From positions 186,001 to 250,000 of the forward strand of contig KV425566.1 of the NCBI GenBank assembly GCA_001632425.1: a DNA stretch of 64,000 nt, written 5' to 3'. Both the position numbers and the translations under genes were made by a program. A model generated the notes under the pieces. That model was not told where the DNA came from. It did not search any database and saw only the letters and a list, made by a program, of their open reading frames with translations. The DNA is from Neolentinus lepideus HHB14362 ss-1 (taxonomy: Eukaryota; Basidiomycota; Agaricomycetes; Gloeophyllales; Gloeophyllaceae). This document shows, in pieces, positions 35,575-46,597 of this stretch. Numbering within the stretch: position 1 is the first letter of the stretch; every line of letters begins with the position of its first letter.

Positions 35575-38489
35575 AACACAACTCCCTGAGTGTTTAACAT
35601 TTGATAACGAATTGTATCCGTAACTTCATGACCGTTGTACAAGCTGAATGATACCAGGCTGGACATATTCCGAAACATGAGCGCCAATGACCGAGATGAT
35701 CCTATCCGATAGACTTTACACTATCAGGAACGAGAACGAGAGAGCAGATCAGATAGACCTGTCGCTTTCGGTCTTGGGTTCACTGGTCACTTAACCGATA
35801 GCACCCTCGCCTACGGAGTCGAAGTTCAGCAATCGTCTCTTTCGACCGCCCTGGGCACACGCCCGTATACCAATAACATCTTTGTACTCCACTTTGCAGT
35901 GACACCTCTCTACTGGGTGAACATGGTGAGCACGATGATCAGGAACAGATCCAATGGACACGATTGTCCATAGAAACTAGTGTTTTGCCACATGTTGGTG
36001 AAACAGACCAATGGCGAGAAATTTGTTGAAGAGAATCATTCCTGTCTGTGGATTATATACGCCCAGCACATCCGGTCAGCCACCCGAGGAAGCGGGCGTC
36101 GCTATGATGAAAGTCACCGTGGCTAGTCGATGTCCGACGTCGACATTTGACAAGATTTGACATCATGCCTTATCTCGAAGTTTATGTAAAGTTGCGGTGC
36201 GGCTTCGAATTTGTAGTCAACTTCGACTGAAAGCCTTTGTGACATCCTACCGTCTATATAACCTCCCGAGGGTTTGTAGTCTTTAGCGCGTCCGGTGGCA
36301 GTCTCCGTGGAGGGATGGCGTCCGCAAAGTCCAAAGGGTAGGTTATTTTGCAATTGGTGTTAATATCCATACTTAAAACGTTCAGGAGCTCAAGCTCAAA
36401 GCTTGAACCCTTGTCTGCATGGCTTTTTTTTACGACTATCCGGTCTCAAGCTTCAGGCTCATGTTTATCCGGTTATTTGGGCTCAGTGTCTCTGCCTTCA
36501 ATCGCAATGCGGCGAGATATTAACTATCTTTGGCATCTATCGGCAGCCCGCAGTCCAGTTTGCCTCAATCTAGTCCATAGCATCCAAAACCAGTCAAGCT
36601 GATTCTCATGTACACCGCCTGAGCCACCTCATGGTCGGTCATAGTCAATCTTCTCTACAGCTGCATATAATCATATCAGTTTCATGTGGACCTTTCCACC
36701 TTCCGTCCATAGTGATGGTGCCTGATTTCGGCATTATCACAGCTGTCTGGTCTTTTCGAGAGTGGGCTTTTAGCTGTTCTCCCGCTTAATTCCGTATAGG
36801 TCATCCGCGATGATTCAAAATTCAGTCTGGTACTCGGTTGGTGATTCTTCGGGCGACTCACGGTGCCATTATTACTCTGCATTGTCTGGCTGGTGGCAGT
36901 TTTCGGTTTCAAAATTAGAATCTCCAGACCAGGCCCAGGTTAATGTGTATTCTTGGAACGCGTTATCCTAGGTGCTTTCCTGTTGCGGTCAAATAGCCGC
37001 ATAGTACGGCGGTCCTCGTCAAGCCGTGCTGGCAACATAACGGCCTTAGTGGATGGATGAACTACGGCGTCATGCGACGTCAATTGTACATGGTGAACAC
37101 CTCGACTCGGAATCAAAGCTCCCAATCATTGACTTCGTGAAATCCAGGATATGCCAGACCATGCGGAAGCTTATGGAACGAGTCACAGCATAAGTGAGAT
37201 GATCTAGTACGCCCGGGGAAATCCTCATCTTCCTATGTATCAAAGCATATGCCTTCATATGGCAGTATGAGCTCTCCTGCAGGGGCCAGGGCCTTATATT
37301 TGATTAGTTCGGTCGGTCCTCGTTTTGTTCTAACATACTGCATAAGTTGCCCGCTACTACATCCCAGGTTTGTCCTAGATCACAATATCTTTTGGAAATA
37401 TGAAGAGTCCTGCACAAATCAAATTTTCTTGGTGGCCTACCGGTACCTGTATGTGTGCTCTGTGACTTGTGCAGCTATGCTGGTGCGCCGGCGGCACATC
37501 TACTCACTCGGGGAAACGTCTGATGCTGTGGATCCACGATACTACAAGTGATACTATATACCCAGTCATGGGACGAACGAATGCTGATCAGTTTTCAGAC
37601 TCTTCCTTCCCTTTTCGCAGAGAATATGTGCTTTCCTAGTAGGTGTACAGTGACGTGATATTACGTCTCGTCGCATGCCTTAACGTCGCTGCTGGAATGC
37701 ATTTGTGCCCTGAAGCCACTGAACTTGTCAATTAGGAGCGGCCCCGGCTTGAAAGGTACCTGTCGGATCCAATGCTCCCATCGGAACCGCTAGTGTATTG
37801 ACCTCCGGAGGTCAATATTCAGGACCAAAATCGACTTCGATATGATTAGTATGAATCCAGGTACCTGTGGCCTGAAGATCGCCCGTTTCGTGCGATTCTT
37901 TTCGCCTCCACACTGGGCCCAGAATGCCCCAGATGCACTAATATTCGCCGTCCATCGCACGAACACACCTTTCCGAGTCTCAGGCGCCCATCGCGGCGCT
38001 TACATGGACATTACTCTCAGTTGTCAACTTTTAAAGCACGCCCTTCACAGCAAATCGTACTCGCAGGTCCAATTGATTCTGCCTTTCGCTCTCCATCTCG
38101 ATCAGAAGAGCGGCTTGCTAAGAATGTCTGCCCTACAAGGGATGTCTTTCACTCGAATCGTAATGCGCATCGCCACTGACCGGCGTAAATCGAACCAATG
38201 ATCGCCTGTAGGTACCGGACGTACACGATTTTCTTGCTTGTTCCTATTATGTTCCGGCCAATGCAGCAAGGCGTCTGCTCGACCGAGTGGCCTAGCCAGG
38301 TGCTGTACGGGGTGGTCAGGGCGATCTTTTGTTCTCTCAGGGCCAATGGACCTCTCACGTCGTGTCATTCAGGGCGTACCTGAAGCACAACGGGGCGAAG
38401 TGTCTTACCGTTGGAGAGCATATCTATGTATGACCCGTCGTCGCTCTTCGAACGTGGCCGAGGGCATGCGAAACGAGCTTATGTTGGAG
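35575..38489. other. 2.9-kb stretch without a recognised gene
   Basis: Only short frames without motifs (for example 37249-37551 and 37842-38201). A 22-bp perfect palindrome lies at 37796-37817. I see no TIRs, tRNA or transposase. Confidence 0.5.
37796..37817. promoter_or_regulatory. 22-bp perfect palindrome with CCGG centre
   Basis: TATTGACCTC followed by CGGAGGTCAATA, with no spacer (11-bp half-sites), reads the same on both strands. The TCCGGA core with CGG inverted halves resembles the layout of Zn2Cys6 factor sites. It lies 770 bp upstream of the secreted protein gene. A role is only inferred. Confidence 0.35.
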
Positions 38490-38498
38490 TATAAAAGG
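38490..38498 (+). promoter_or_regulatory. TATA box of the secreted cysteine-rich protein gene
   Basis: TATAAAAGG lies 98 bp upstream of the start codon at 38588 and is the clearest TATA element in the window. Strong TATA boxes fit highly expressed, regulated secreted proteins. Confidence 0.65.
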
Positions 38499-38587
38499 CC
38501 CTCCGCTTTTCAAGAAAAAAACCCAAGGGTCAGCCTTCTGAAGCAGTCAAAGCAGCCTGTCCTCGCCAACTCAGTACTCCATTCACA

Positions 38588-39154
38588 ATGTTCGCCTCCC
38601 TCCGCTTTATTGCAGGCCTCGCCCTGACGGCTGTCGCTGTTGGTGCCTCGTCCCTCGAGAGGCGTAGTAGCGGCCAGGTTCTCATTGGCTGCTACCCCGG
38701 GGGTGCTGGAGGGTGCCCCTGCCCGACCGACCTCAACGGCGACTTTGGTGTCTTGATCAATGTCTTTCCTGGTTACCAGTGCGCGTACCCCTCGGGTGCC
38801 TGCGCTTGGGCTCAGGTAACAAAAATATTGTGAGACAAGGGGATGTGGCTGACCCCCAACTTTCCACCACAGAGCGGTCAGTTGCAGGACGTTGCTCAAG
38901 GAAACTGCCCCTCCAACGCCCCTTGCGCGACTAGTGGCTGCGACTGCGTGGCTGACTTGAATGGCGACAGCGGTATCCTAATCAATGCCTTTGAGGGTTA
39001 TCAGTGCGCGTACCCGAACGGCGCTTGCACTTGGGACCAGGTACACTGCCAATGCTTCACATATCATACTCTACTCCATACTGACCATTCCTCGCAGAAC
39101 GGAGAGTTGCAGAACGTTGACCAGGGTAACTGCCCTGTCACTGCAACATGTTGA
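38588..39154 (+). CDS. Small secreted cysteine-rich repeat protein
   Basis: The start at 38588 gives the signal peptide MFASLRFIAGLALTAVAVGA, followed by SSLERR, a possible dibasic processing site. The mature part holds two copies of one module: CPTDLNGDFGVLIN then GYQCAYPSGACAWAQ and GQLQDVAQGNCPSNAPC; and again CVADLNGDSGILIN then GYQCAYPNGACTWDQ and GELQNVDQGNCPVTATC. Each module is cut at the same place (after WAQ and WDQ) by a short intron (38817-38872 and 39042-39097), both in phase 0. The stop is at 39152-39154. Similar modules are common in secreted proteins of wood-decay basidiomycetes. No activity is known. A TATA box is present 98 bp upstream. Confidence 0.82.
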
Positions 39155-39624
39155 GCTATCAGAGGCGTTTTGCAGACTTCCTTCTATTGGGGAGATATTA
39201 ATTAGCTTGTCAGGGTAATTGTTGTCTGATCGTGATATCGTTTCTGAAGGACTGGTGCTGTTCTCCTATGCATTGCGTAAACAGGACTGTCTCTAAACAT
39301 GGTCGTGATGTTGTAATGCGTACAATGTAAACGTGATATGTTATTATGTGTCTGTTGCATGCGGAGCAAAGACGACGTATTCAGAGACCAGGGCGTGCGC
39401 AAGGACGACAGCATCCTGAGATACTTGGTGTAGCCGTTGTGGATTGGCTGCAACGGGATGCCGCCGGATATTAGTGACGTAGCACAGCACAGAAAATAGG
39501 CTCGCGACGTAGTATCTTTGGATTTCCAATGAGGACCCGCATCGATGACGCTCAGAGAGGACACGGAGGACGAGAAGATCCCGGCACCAGAGTAGCACTG
39601 TCAAAACAATACTCTCATACTTCG
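39155..39624. other. Convergent 3' intergenic region
   Basis: 470 bp between the ends of the secreted protein gene and the AP endonuclease gene. Short frames only. Confidence 0.4.
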
Positions 39625-40918
39625 TCATAGCTCGCCTTCTATTTCCATCACGACGGGACAGTGATCTGAAGCTCCATAGATCTCACTCCGAATTTCACAC
39701 ATCTTCACGCGCTCGGCGATGCGTTGACTCAAGACGACTGAGATAGAATCGTCAGAGCCCGATATCGTAGACAAACGAGGAGGAATGACGTACATAGATC
39801 TATCCGCCATCCGAGGCCTTTCGCTCTGCAGTTGAAGCGATAGGAAAAATAAGTGTAATGTTTGTCGGTCGGGTGGAGCTGTCGCCAGACATCCACGAAT
39901 TTCCCCGGAGACTCTGATGAGTCCGATTCCGGTGGGTCTAGTATCCGCGCAAAGGACGAAGTTTCGGTCTCGGTGTACCCAGCAGTCTTATTCCAATTCC
40001 TTTTCGGGTTAGCGAGATCTGCGGTACATCCGTCGTCATCAAGCAATCGAGCATCGTCTTCTAGATACTCACCGAGCTCCGTCGGGGCAACGTTCAAATC
40101 ACCACCCCAGATCACAGGTTTCTTCTTATCGAGTTCCCTGATGTATGCCTCAAAGTGGGTATTCCACTCCCTTTTCGCATCTAGCGTCTAATAGTGATAG
40201 ACTATTAGTATTGGTATGATAAGCTCATTATCATGAGAGCATGACAACCTTGAGCTTTTCACCGGCATTCACGACATACGTCCCCACGACGTAGCAATGC
40301 TCAAATTCGACGGTGAGGATGCGGCCTTTTACAGAGCTCGGGTCAGGATGACCCGGGAGTGTCTTAGTTACACTCAGCGGTTGGATCTTGGAAAGGACTG
40401 CGACTCCAGCTTGGACACAAGCCAGCTGTGTTAGAATCACTCCAAGTAGGTGCCAACAGACTCACAGTAGGTTTTCTTTTCTGATATAGCCCAGTGTCGG
40501 TGTGGAAACCGACCAGCCAGAACAGGGTCAACCGGGGCATCGTTCACCTGAAATTTTGACAACAATGACAATAAGTAAGATGTCTCGGGTCATCCGTATC
40601 ATATACCTTAGTCTCAGTAAGGATCAGGACATCAGGATCCTCCGCTTCAACATAATACTTAAAACCTTTTCTTTGAGCCGCTGCCAAGCCACATATGTTC
40701 CAGGTTGCCACTCTCAGCGATCCTGCCAACTTCTTTGGGAAGATTATCGTAGTCGGCAAGACCTTATTCGTTGGCTGGCCGTTTTCAGCGATATCGGGTG
40801 TTTCTCCGCTGGGCAAAGACGCTTTGGCACGTTTCGATGACGAGGCTTTTGTTATCTCAGCAGCACTCTCAGAGTCAGTGTCATTTGCCTTGCGCTTCGT
40901 TGTCCGCTTTGGAGGCAT
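39625..40918 (-). CDS. AP endonuclease, exonuclease III family
   Basis: The enzyme cuts DNA at abasic sites in base excision repair. From the ATG at 40918 the N-terminus is basic (MPPKRTTKRKAND), a likely nuclear signal. ExoIII motifs follow: RVATWNICGLAAAQRKGF, DPDVLILTETK (catalytic Glu), GVAVLSKIQPL, GRILTVEFEHCYVVGTYV, VIWGGDLNVAP (Asp/Asn pair), GRIDL-type WRIDL with FVLSQRI, and the final GASDHCPVVMEIEGEL with the catalytic Asp-His. The stop is at 39625-39627. At least four introns are needed. The one in the WRIDL segment is GTACGT..ATCTCAG (about 39746-39795). An upstream in-frame ATG at 41062 would add 48 residues rich in Arg with few acids, possibly a mitochondrial presequence. The product is closer to APE1 than to the larger Apn2. 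Confidence 0.9.
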
Positions 40919-41357
40919 CTTTGCTGCAAGGGGGCAAAGCAATGGGCGGACGTTGAGCAGTTTGTATGTGCCAGCGCAGAGTATTCGAAAAACGCAGCGA
41001 CGCGTGACGTAACGCGATCGTGCATCACGCTGTGGCCGCTCAAGTATTGTTTTCTGTGTCATTTCTCTTATGTATCTAATAAATTTTATTGTGTTCGTGA
41101 CTCAGCTATTATGGCACTGCGACTACCATCCTATTTTGAGAATATTGGCATATCGGCCATCACGCCACGTAAACTTTGAAAATTGGACCCACACGGCCAC
41201 ACAATTCACAATTTGTGGAATCATAATCGCCTACAACTTTTGACCGCCCTGTCTCACTCTGTTTACGAGATCCTGACCGTATAACTGCTCAAACTCCCGA
41301 GTATCTATTTTTCTCAGCTTCTCTACAGATCAACAACTACGGACCATCGCTGATAAC

Positions 41358-42613
41358 ATGGTCGTTTCTCATCGAGGATTCTCTGCTTGGATCAGCTGTG
41401 AAGGGCGCATGTTACCGGAATTCGAAGTGGCTGTGGATAGCAAGACGCATCGTGTCACTTCATGGATACCCAGCTTCGAAGGGAAGGTGTGTGGCGTTGC
41501 CACTTCCGAGTTCCTCACTGAGTTCCGATAACATGCCCTATGCCCCAATAGCCATTCGTCGTCCACTGGAAAGATCAGGGAAGCAAGATTGACACAGCAG
41601 CCTACATTACCCTTGATGGACTCACGGTTGCCGGAAGGTTCTTGCCTGGAGAAGGAGAGACATACAGGGACGGAGTCAGGACGGGGCCCAATATGGAGAG
41701 ACCATTTGTCTTCTCCAAAGTCCCAGAGGCAGGTACGTTCCTACTCGAAGTCCTGGGACATATAAATACCCATACACGGACGAGGAGAGACAGGTGGCGA
41801 AAAGACAGTAAACAGAGGCGTCTTGGGGATTATTTCGCTGAAGATTAAACGCGTGAAGCGGGTGGGAGAACAACAGTCTGACCAGCCTAGACATGTGCCG
41901 GACAGAATGCAAGGGCCTCAGAAAGTTGGTGACCACTGCATAGGGTGCGCGTTTTCTGTCCTAGACTTTGGCCGCTCGACTAGAGGGCGGATGCAGATTC
42001 GGCCAAGAAAGACAAACGTGGCTCCAGCATCCCAAAACATACGGCGTGCAGCCATATGACAAAAGGAACCCTGGGTCGTATGTCACCTTCACGTTCCGAT
42101 ACCGGTCGCCAGGTAGATAAGATTCGTGAACGAACCCTTGTTAATCCGCTATCTAACGGAGCGAACGCTTTTACAGATTTCTTGCAAGCGCAGGGCATCA
42201 TTGCTTCTTTAGCAGAGATTCCAAAATTCACTCCAGAAGAACTGAACATACCTGACAGGTCTTCTGCTAATAGTCCAATGACTCCTCGACCTACCCCAAG
42301 TCCTAAGTCTACAGTCCGGATTCTCTCAGGAAGCCGGCGAGTGAGTTGACTGGATTTGCCATCTGACTGGATTAAAAGCACTAAAATCTTCGTGTAGTCT
42401 GCAGGCACTGGTCCAGTCGTGCGGAGTGTGTCGAGCCAAAGTGATGAGGGACCCCCTGATTTCAACGAGAATATCTTCGTGTGGTCCGCTGCCTACCCTA
42501 CGACCCCGGACCCAACCAATCCGTACTTGCCTAAGAAGGAGGAGAAGGAGGAGAAGGAGGATGATAGTGATGGCGACAAAGAAATGACTGACGATACTGA
42601 ACAACCTTCATAG
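41358..42613 (+). CDS. DUF7918 domain protein
   Basis: This is a domain of unknown function widespread in agaricomycetes. The start at 41358 gives MVVSHRGFSAWISCEGRML, then PEFEVAVDSKTHRVTSWIPS. After an intron (from GTGTGT, about 41487-41551) come FVVHWKDQGSKIDTAAYITL, DGLTVAGRFLPGEGETYRDG and GVRTGPNMERPFVFSK, the core signature. Later exons give GIISLKIKRVKR and KTYGVQPYDKRNPGSYVTF with FRYRS, then FLQAQGIIAS. The C-terminus is Pro/Ser-rich and ends in a Lys/Glu run (KKEEKEEKEDDSDGDKEM) with the stop at 42611-42613. The exon near 41940-41985 is uncertain. It is divergent from the AP endonuclease with under 450 bp between starts. Function unknown. Confidence 0.75.
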
Positions 42614-43244
42614 TGCGCGTTACTCGCCACTCCTTTTATTGTACCATTCTCTTCGTAGTTTCAATCTACGATGTGCATACTTCTTTTCTGATTTTCTAGA
42701 AGACCATTTTTTATATAAGCCACCAACGAGTCTAAGTTGTTGTTTGTCGTTTCGTGGACTTGTTATTGCGAAGCGAGGTCGAGGGGGAACAAGACGCCAC
42801 ATTGATCGCCAGATTGGATTCTCACGGTCACTACATAGACTGAGGCGCACACTATAACTTAATTATTGGTCGTTATTGTATGCCAATGTATGGCACTGCA
42901 CCGGAGTGATGAATCGATGACTACGCGAACGAGTTTCAACTATAAATAATACTAGTCCGCGTACAAACCCACTACCTATTGTCCATCGTGATAATAGTCA
43001 TCGCCGTGCAAAATTAGTGAATCCGTATAGTACAGGTCATCCCTTGCATAGCCATGGCTACACTAAGTCCATGTCCAAAAAAATGTAATCCGACGGATTA
43101 CGCCTGATCCAGTATCCAATCATCCAACGTACAGTTTTGAAGTCATTTAGAAGTGGAGTAGCGACGCCAACTCCGAGATAATATCGGGCCAGCCCATCGA
43201 CCCTCCAATGTCCGAGCCCCACTGAGCACCTTGGTCACTGTTAA
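42614..43244. other. Convergent 3' intergenic region
   Basis: 630 bp between the DUF7918 gene and the GH5-like gene. It contains a short inverted motif TAATCCGACGGATTA at about 43087-43101 (7-bp arms, 1-bp centre). No gene is seen. Confidence 0.4.
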
Positions 43245-45328
43245 TTAAGTTGAAACATTAGCTACAGCAGGCATTCCTGGATGAAGGGCAACGCACAAGT
43301 AACCGTCATTCGGTGACTGAGTAGAGGAGTCGTAGTTCGGGCTCGAGGTACCCTGACGCCGAAACTTGGCACTAGTGGCTGGCGGCGCAATGGCCGTCCC
43401 TGCCTTCACTGTCAAGTTCGATTGACCCCACTAATGCACTTGTCAGCGGCGGCTTTATAATAGCACCCAACAGTGTCATTTACCTGATATTGCACCATGC
43501 CACTCAAACCACTTGTGTAGCCGGCTAGAAGGGTCCAGGTCAGCATAGATTAATGGAGAATAGTATCGATCGAGCGCTTACTATTTAGCCACTGAACATA
43601 TGCTTCATCACGTTGCTGATCGGTGATGAATGTCTGGCTCGAGCTGACGGGCAGTGTGTTATTGAATGGCACGAAGAAAGGTGCGTTCGACTCTGAAACC
43701 AGACCAAATGCGGTCAGGAACACCGGCTTGCCATATCTATGAATAGATTGATGTCAGACGCCAAGAACAAAATGCAGTGGCCCAGGTACGTACGTTTGCG
43801 CTGATTGCGCCTGAAGCTGAATCCAGCTAATCCCTTCCTGGACGAGCGCATCGTAGTTGTAGGGGCTGTCCAACCCATCCACCGAGTACTGAGCCTGGTC
43901 GGGGAAGAGCTGAGCAGTACCGAAACCAATTTCAGGGATATTCAAAATATCTTGGCTGTCGACTCCCTGCGAGCCGTCGAAAGCAGTAGCAGTACTTGAA
44001 CTCTGCCTCTTGGCCGCTGCGGCGCCCCACTTCCCACGTATCTTCAGAGCCGCGGGTTCGACGATACCAGCACGCTTCTTTGCCTCCCTAGTTCTCTTGC
44101 GAGCCTCCTGGCGCTCAAGGAACAGCCGAGACTTTGACAAGGGCTTTACGTTCCGACGCTGAGCACCAGGCGCCGGAGAAACCTGAGGCGGCGGAGCTTG
44201 TAGAGGGAACAACTTCGGACAGTCTACACAGAAGAATCCTTGATTTCTATCAGGTTCTATTAGTCCTGTTTGAATAATTTGCAGAGGCCTTAAAGTAACT
44301 CACCCAGAGCTTACGAGATGATTAGGATCGATGGATTTGATGTGCTGAGCAACTGTAGAGTGCCACTGCGTGATTGTCTGGGGAGTGCAAGAGGAACTCG
44401 CGGCAAGAGTAGAGTAACACCTGCAAGAATTATTTGATAAACTGCAGGGCAAATAGATAGCTTCAACAAACCTTGGGTCATTAGCAAGCTCCCAACCGAA
44501 GACTGCAGGGCTCTCCACATAGCGGGATACGATTTGAGTAGTGTAGTTCAAGAATGAATTAAGGATTTTCTCGTTCGTATAGAATTCATCGTGTTTGCCC
44601 GTGGTGCCAACGAAGGCCTTGACATAAGCGTCCATACCACCTACGATGTGCGCGCCGTCAGGACACTCGGAAAAAGAGACGGATTTCAGAACTGACCGTA
44701 ATCATTTGACAGGTAATTGCGGGGCGTATCGGTTGCCCATCGACGAGACGGCGTGTCGTCCGCCGTGGGAAACCAGTTGTTCGTCAGTGAGGGAAGAATC
44801 CACATATTTGCCTTCTCGGCGAGTTCAATCACTTTGTCCAAGCGTTGAAGCCCGTTGGGGCCATCATTAATCGTCGCGACCCCATTAGAAATGGTTTGGA
44901 AATAAACGCCTTCGTCAGTAGGTGCCTCTACGTCTGGAAATTGCGGGGGAGGTTGTCATGACCCAGGTAAGTCTGACTGGACGCAACACATACCGTTAAA
45001 AGCCCACACCCTGACGACCTTGATGCCCTTAGCCGACATATTGCTCAAGGTGTTGGCAATATCCTCATCACTGTTAAGGACAGGAAGCCAGTAGGCATTG
45101 GTCCCCACGAAGCGGAAAGGTCTGGGCGAAATGATAAAATTGATGACTGATTACCGTGCATGATGCGAGCGTCACTCACTGTTCATTATAATTGAACGTG
45201 CCGCCAGAAGTCGTAACATATTTCGACGGTGAGGCCCGCTTGAGAGTCCGAGAGGGTATTGAGCTCGTTGCAGAGGCCAACAGAGCGCCGAAAAGCAAAG
45301 GAAGAAAAATAGACAACGTAACACGCAT
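43245..45328 (-). CDS. Secreted GH5 (mannanase-type) protein, probable pseudoenzyme
   Basis: The start at 45328 gives a signal peptide (MRVTLSIFLPLLFGALLASA). The fold follows the GH5 mannanase plan: GTFNYNEQPFRFVGTNAYW, GIKVVRVWAFN, NGLQRLDKVIELAEKANMWI, LTNNWFPT, FLNYTTQIVSRYVESPAV, FGWELANDPR, TITQWHSTVAQHIKSIDPNH, LVSSGNQGFFCVDC, DILNIPEIGFGTAQLFPDQ, GKPVFLTAFGLVSES and final YQWGQSNLTVKAGTA, with the stop at 43245-43247. In active GH5 enzymes the acid/base Glu sits in a WELxNEP-type motif and the nucleophile Glu just before F/Y-G. Here these read NDP and TAFG, so both catalytic Glu appear lost. A basic insert of roughly 60-90 residues (KSRLFLERQEARKRTREAKK) lies after the FFCVDC segment. 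About seven introns. The tail after the TIM barrel is short and Ser/Thr-rich. Confidence 0.82.
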
Positions 45329-45397
45329 CGTAACCTATTTTTTCCTTTCGGTCGGCGGGAGTCCCAAGACTGAAGAGCAAGCATCTTACTCTGGCAC

Positions 45398-45410
45398 TTT
45401 AAATAAACGG
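45398..45410 (-). promoter_or_regulatory. TATA-like element of the GH5-like gene
   Basis: On the minus strand, GTTTATTTAAAG lies about 75 bp before the start codon at 45328. This is a weak consensus. Confidence 0.3.
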
Positions 45411-46597
45411 CAACATCCTTGAGGACATCATGCCGAGAACCCCTGGACCGGGAAAGCGGTGCTACTACCAAAGACACGCTCAGTGCACGCAATTGGCGGA
45501 ATGGGCGATGCTGCGAACTACGCGGCTAGGTCGTGGAATTGACATCCGGTGAACAGCATGGCACACGTGCCCTCATTTCTTCGAGAACGCGTGTATCTAT
45601 TACCGGATGATGTGTTCCAGGTCTCGAGACAAGGCAGGCGCTTGCGGCATAACGGAAGGCCGGATTAAAGTCTCTGATGCGACCTCGGACTCATTGTTTG
45701 GGCCAGGTATGCCTCGCATTGCCTTCGGGACGATTCCTTTCAGGGCAATATTTACTAGGATGAGTCTTGGTATAAAATAATACGAAGAATATAGCGCACC
45801 TTCCAGTTGGGAAAAGCGTCTTATTCGGAGAACGCTCGCGCAATCTTTGTGATGTGTATACATAATTTGATAGATTCCATCTAAGAGCTGTATGCGACAG
45901 CTCAGAGCCCAGAGAAAGGGCATGCTCGGGACCAAAAGCTGGGCAGATTCATGCGATGATGTATTCCCCGAAAGAACTTGGAAAGCGCTGGAAACCGAGA
46001 TATGCAGTTGAGAGTTATTATTCCCACACAAACTACGGCTGCCACAATTCAAGGATGTCCTAAACTGCTCTTTTGTGCCGAACGTTACTGCAAACAGTAT
46101 TGGTAGAGACCCCTCTGGCTACTGTGGACTGTCTTGTAAGGAAGTCGAACTCTAGGGCGTCTGCGGGTTATCTCATTGTAATAACATCGACTTCCATGTC
46201 GATGTCACGACGGCCGGCGTGTTCAGCTCTGGAACTTCCAGAGCTGAAGACACTGGCTGGAACTGGTATGATGTTCACTGGCAAAGAATGGGCGGTGATA
46301 TTGTGGACTTCCTTGCCATATGCAGCTATGCTAGAGCAGGCTAATGCCCACACAGACAACCGGAGATGATATGCACCCCTGGCGTCTATACAATCGCGCT
46401 AATCCTGGATCTATCGCTGAAGATCTTATCCCTTCTTGCCGTACCGCCTTCGGACCGGCTTTGGCAGTGTCGTGCTGCATGTGCTTGGGTGTTGCTGTTC
46501 GGGCTTGAGGCGGGCGGTCTGCTACTCCGTTGCTTAATTTGAGCACACCTCTTTGCCACTTGAAATATTGCTAAACTCTTCTGCAAGCGTTACGGTT
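45411..46597. other. Divergent intergenic stretch, nothing recognised
   Basis: About 1.2 kb. A frame on the minus strand at 45600-46052 stays open for 150 codons but has no ATG near its start and no motif, so I do not call it a gene. No repeat is seen. Confidence 0.45.

Noticed and set aside
37249..37551. A 100-codon open frame with a hydrophobic part
   Set aside because: No motif, no spliced partners and a position in a long gene-free stretch. Probably chance.
45600..46052. A 150-codon minus-strand open frame
   Set aside because: It begins at TTG, has no ATG in a sensible place, no recognisable motif and no convincing introns.
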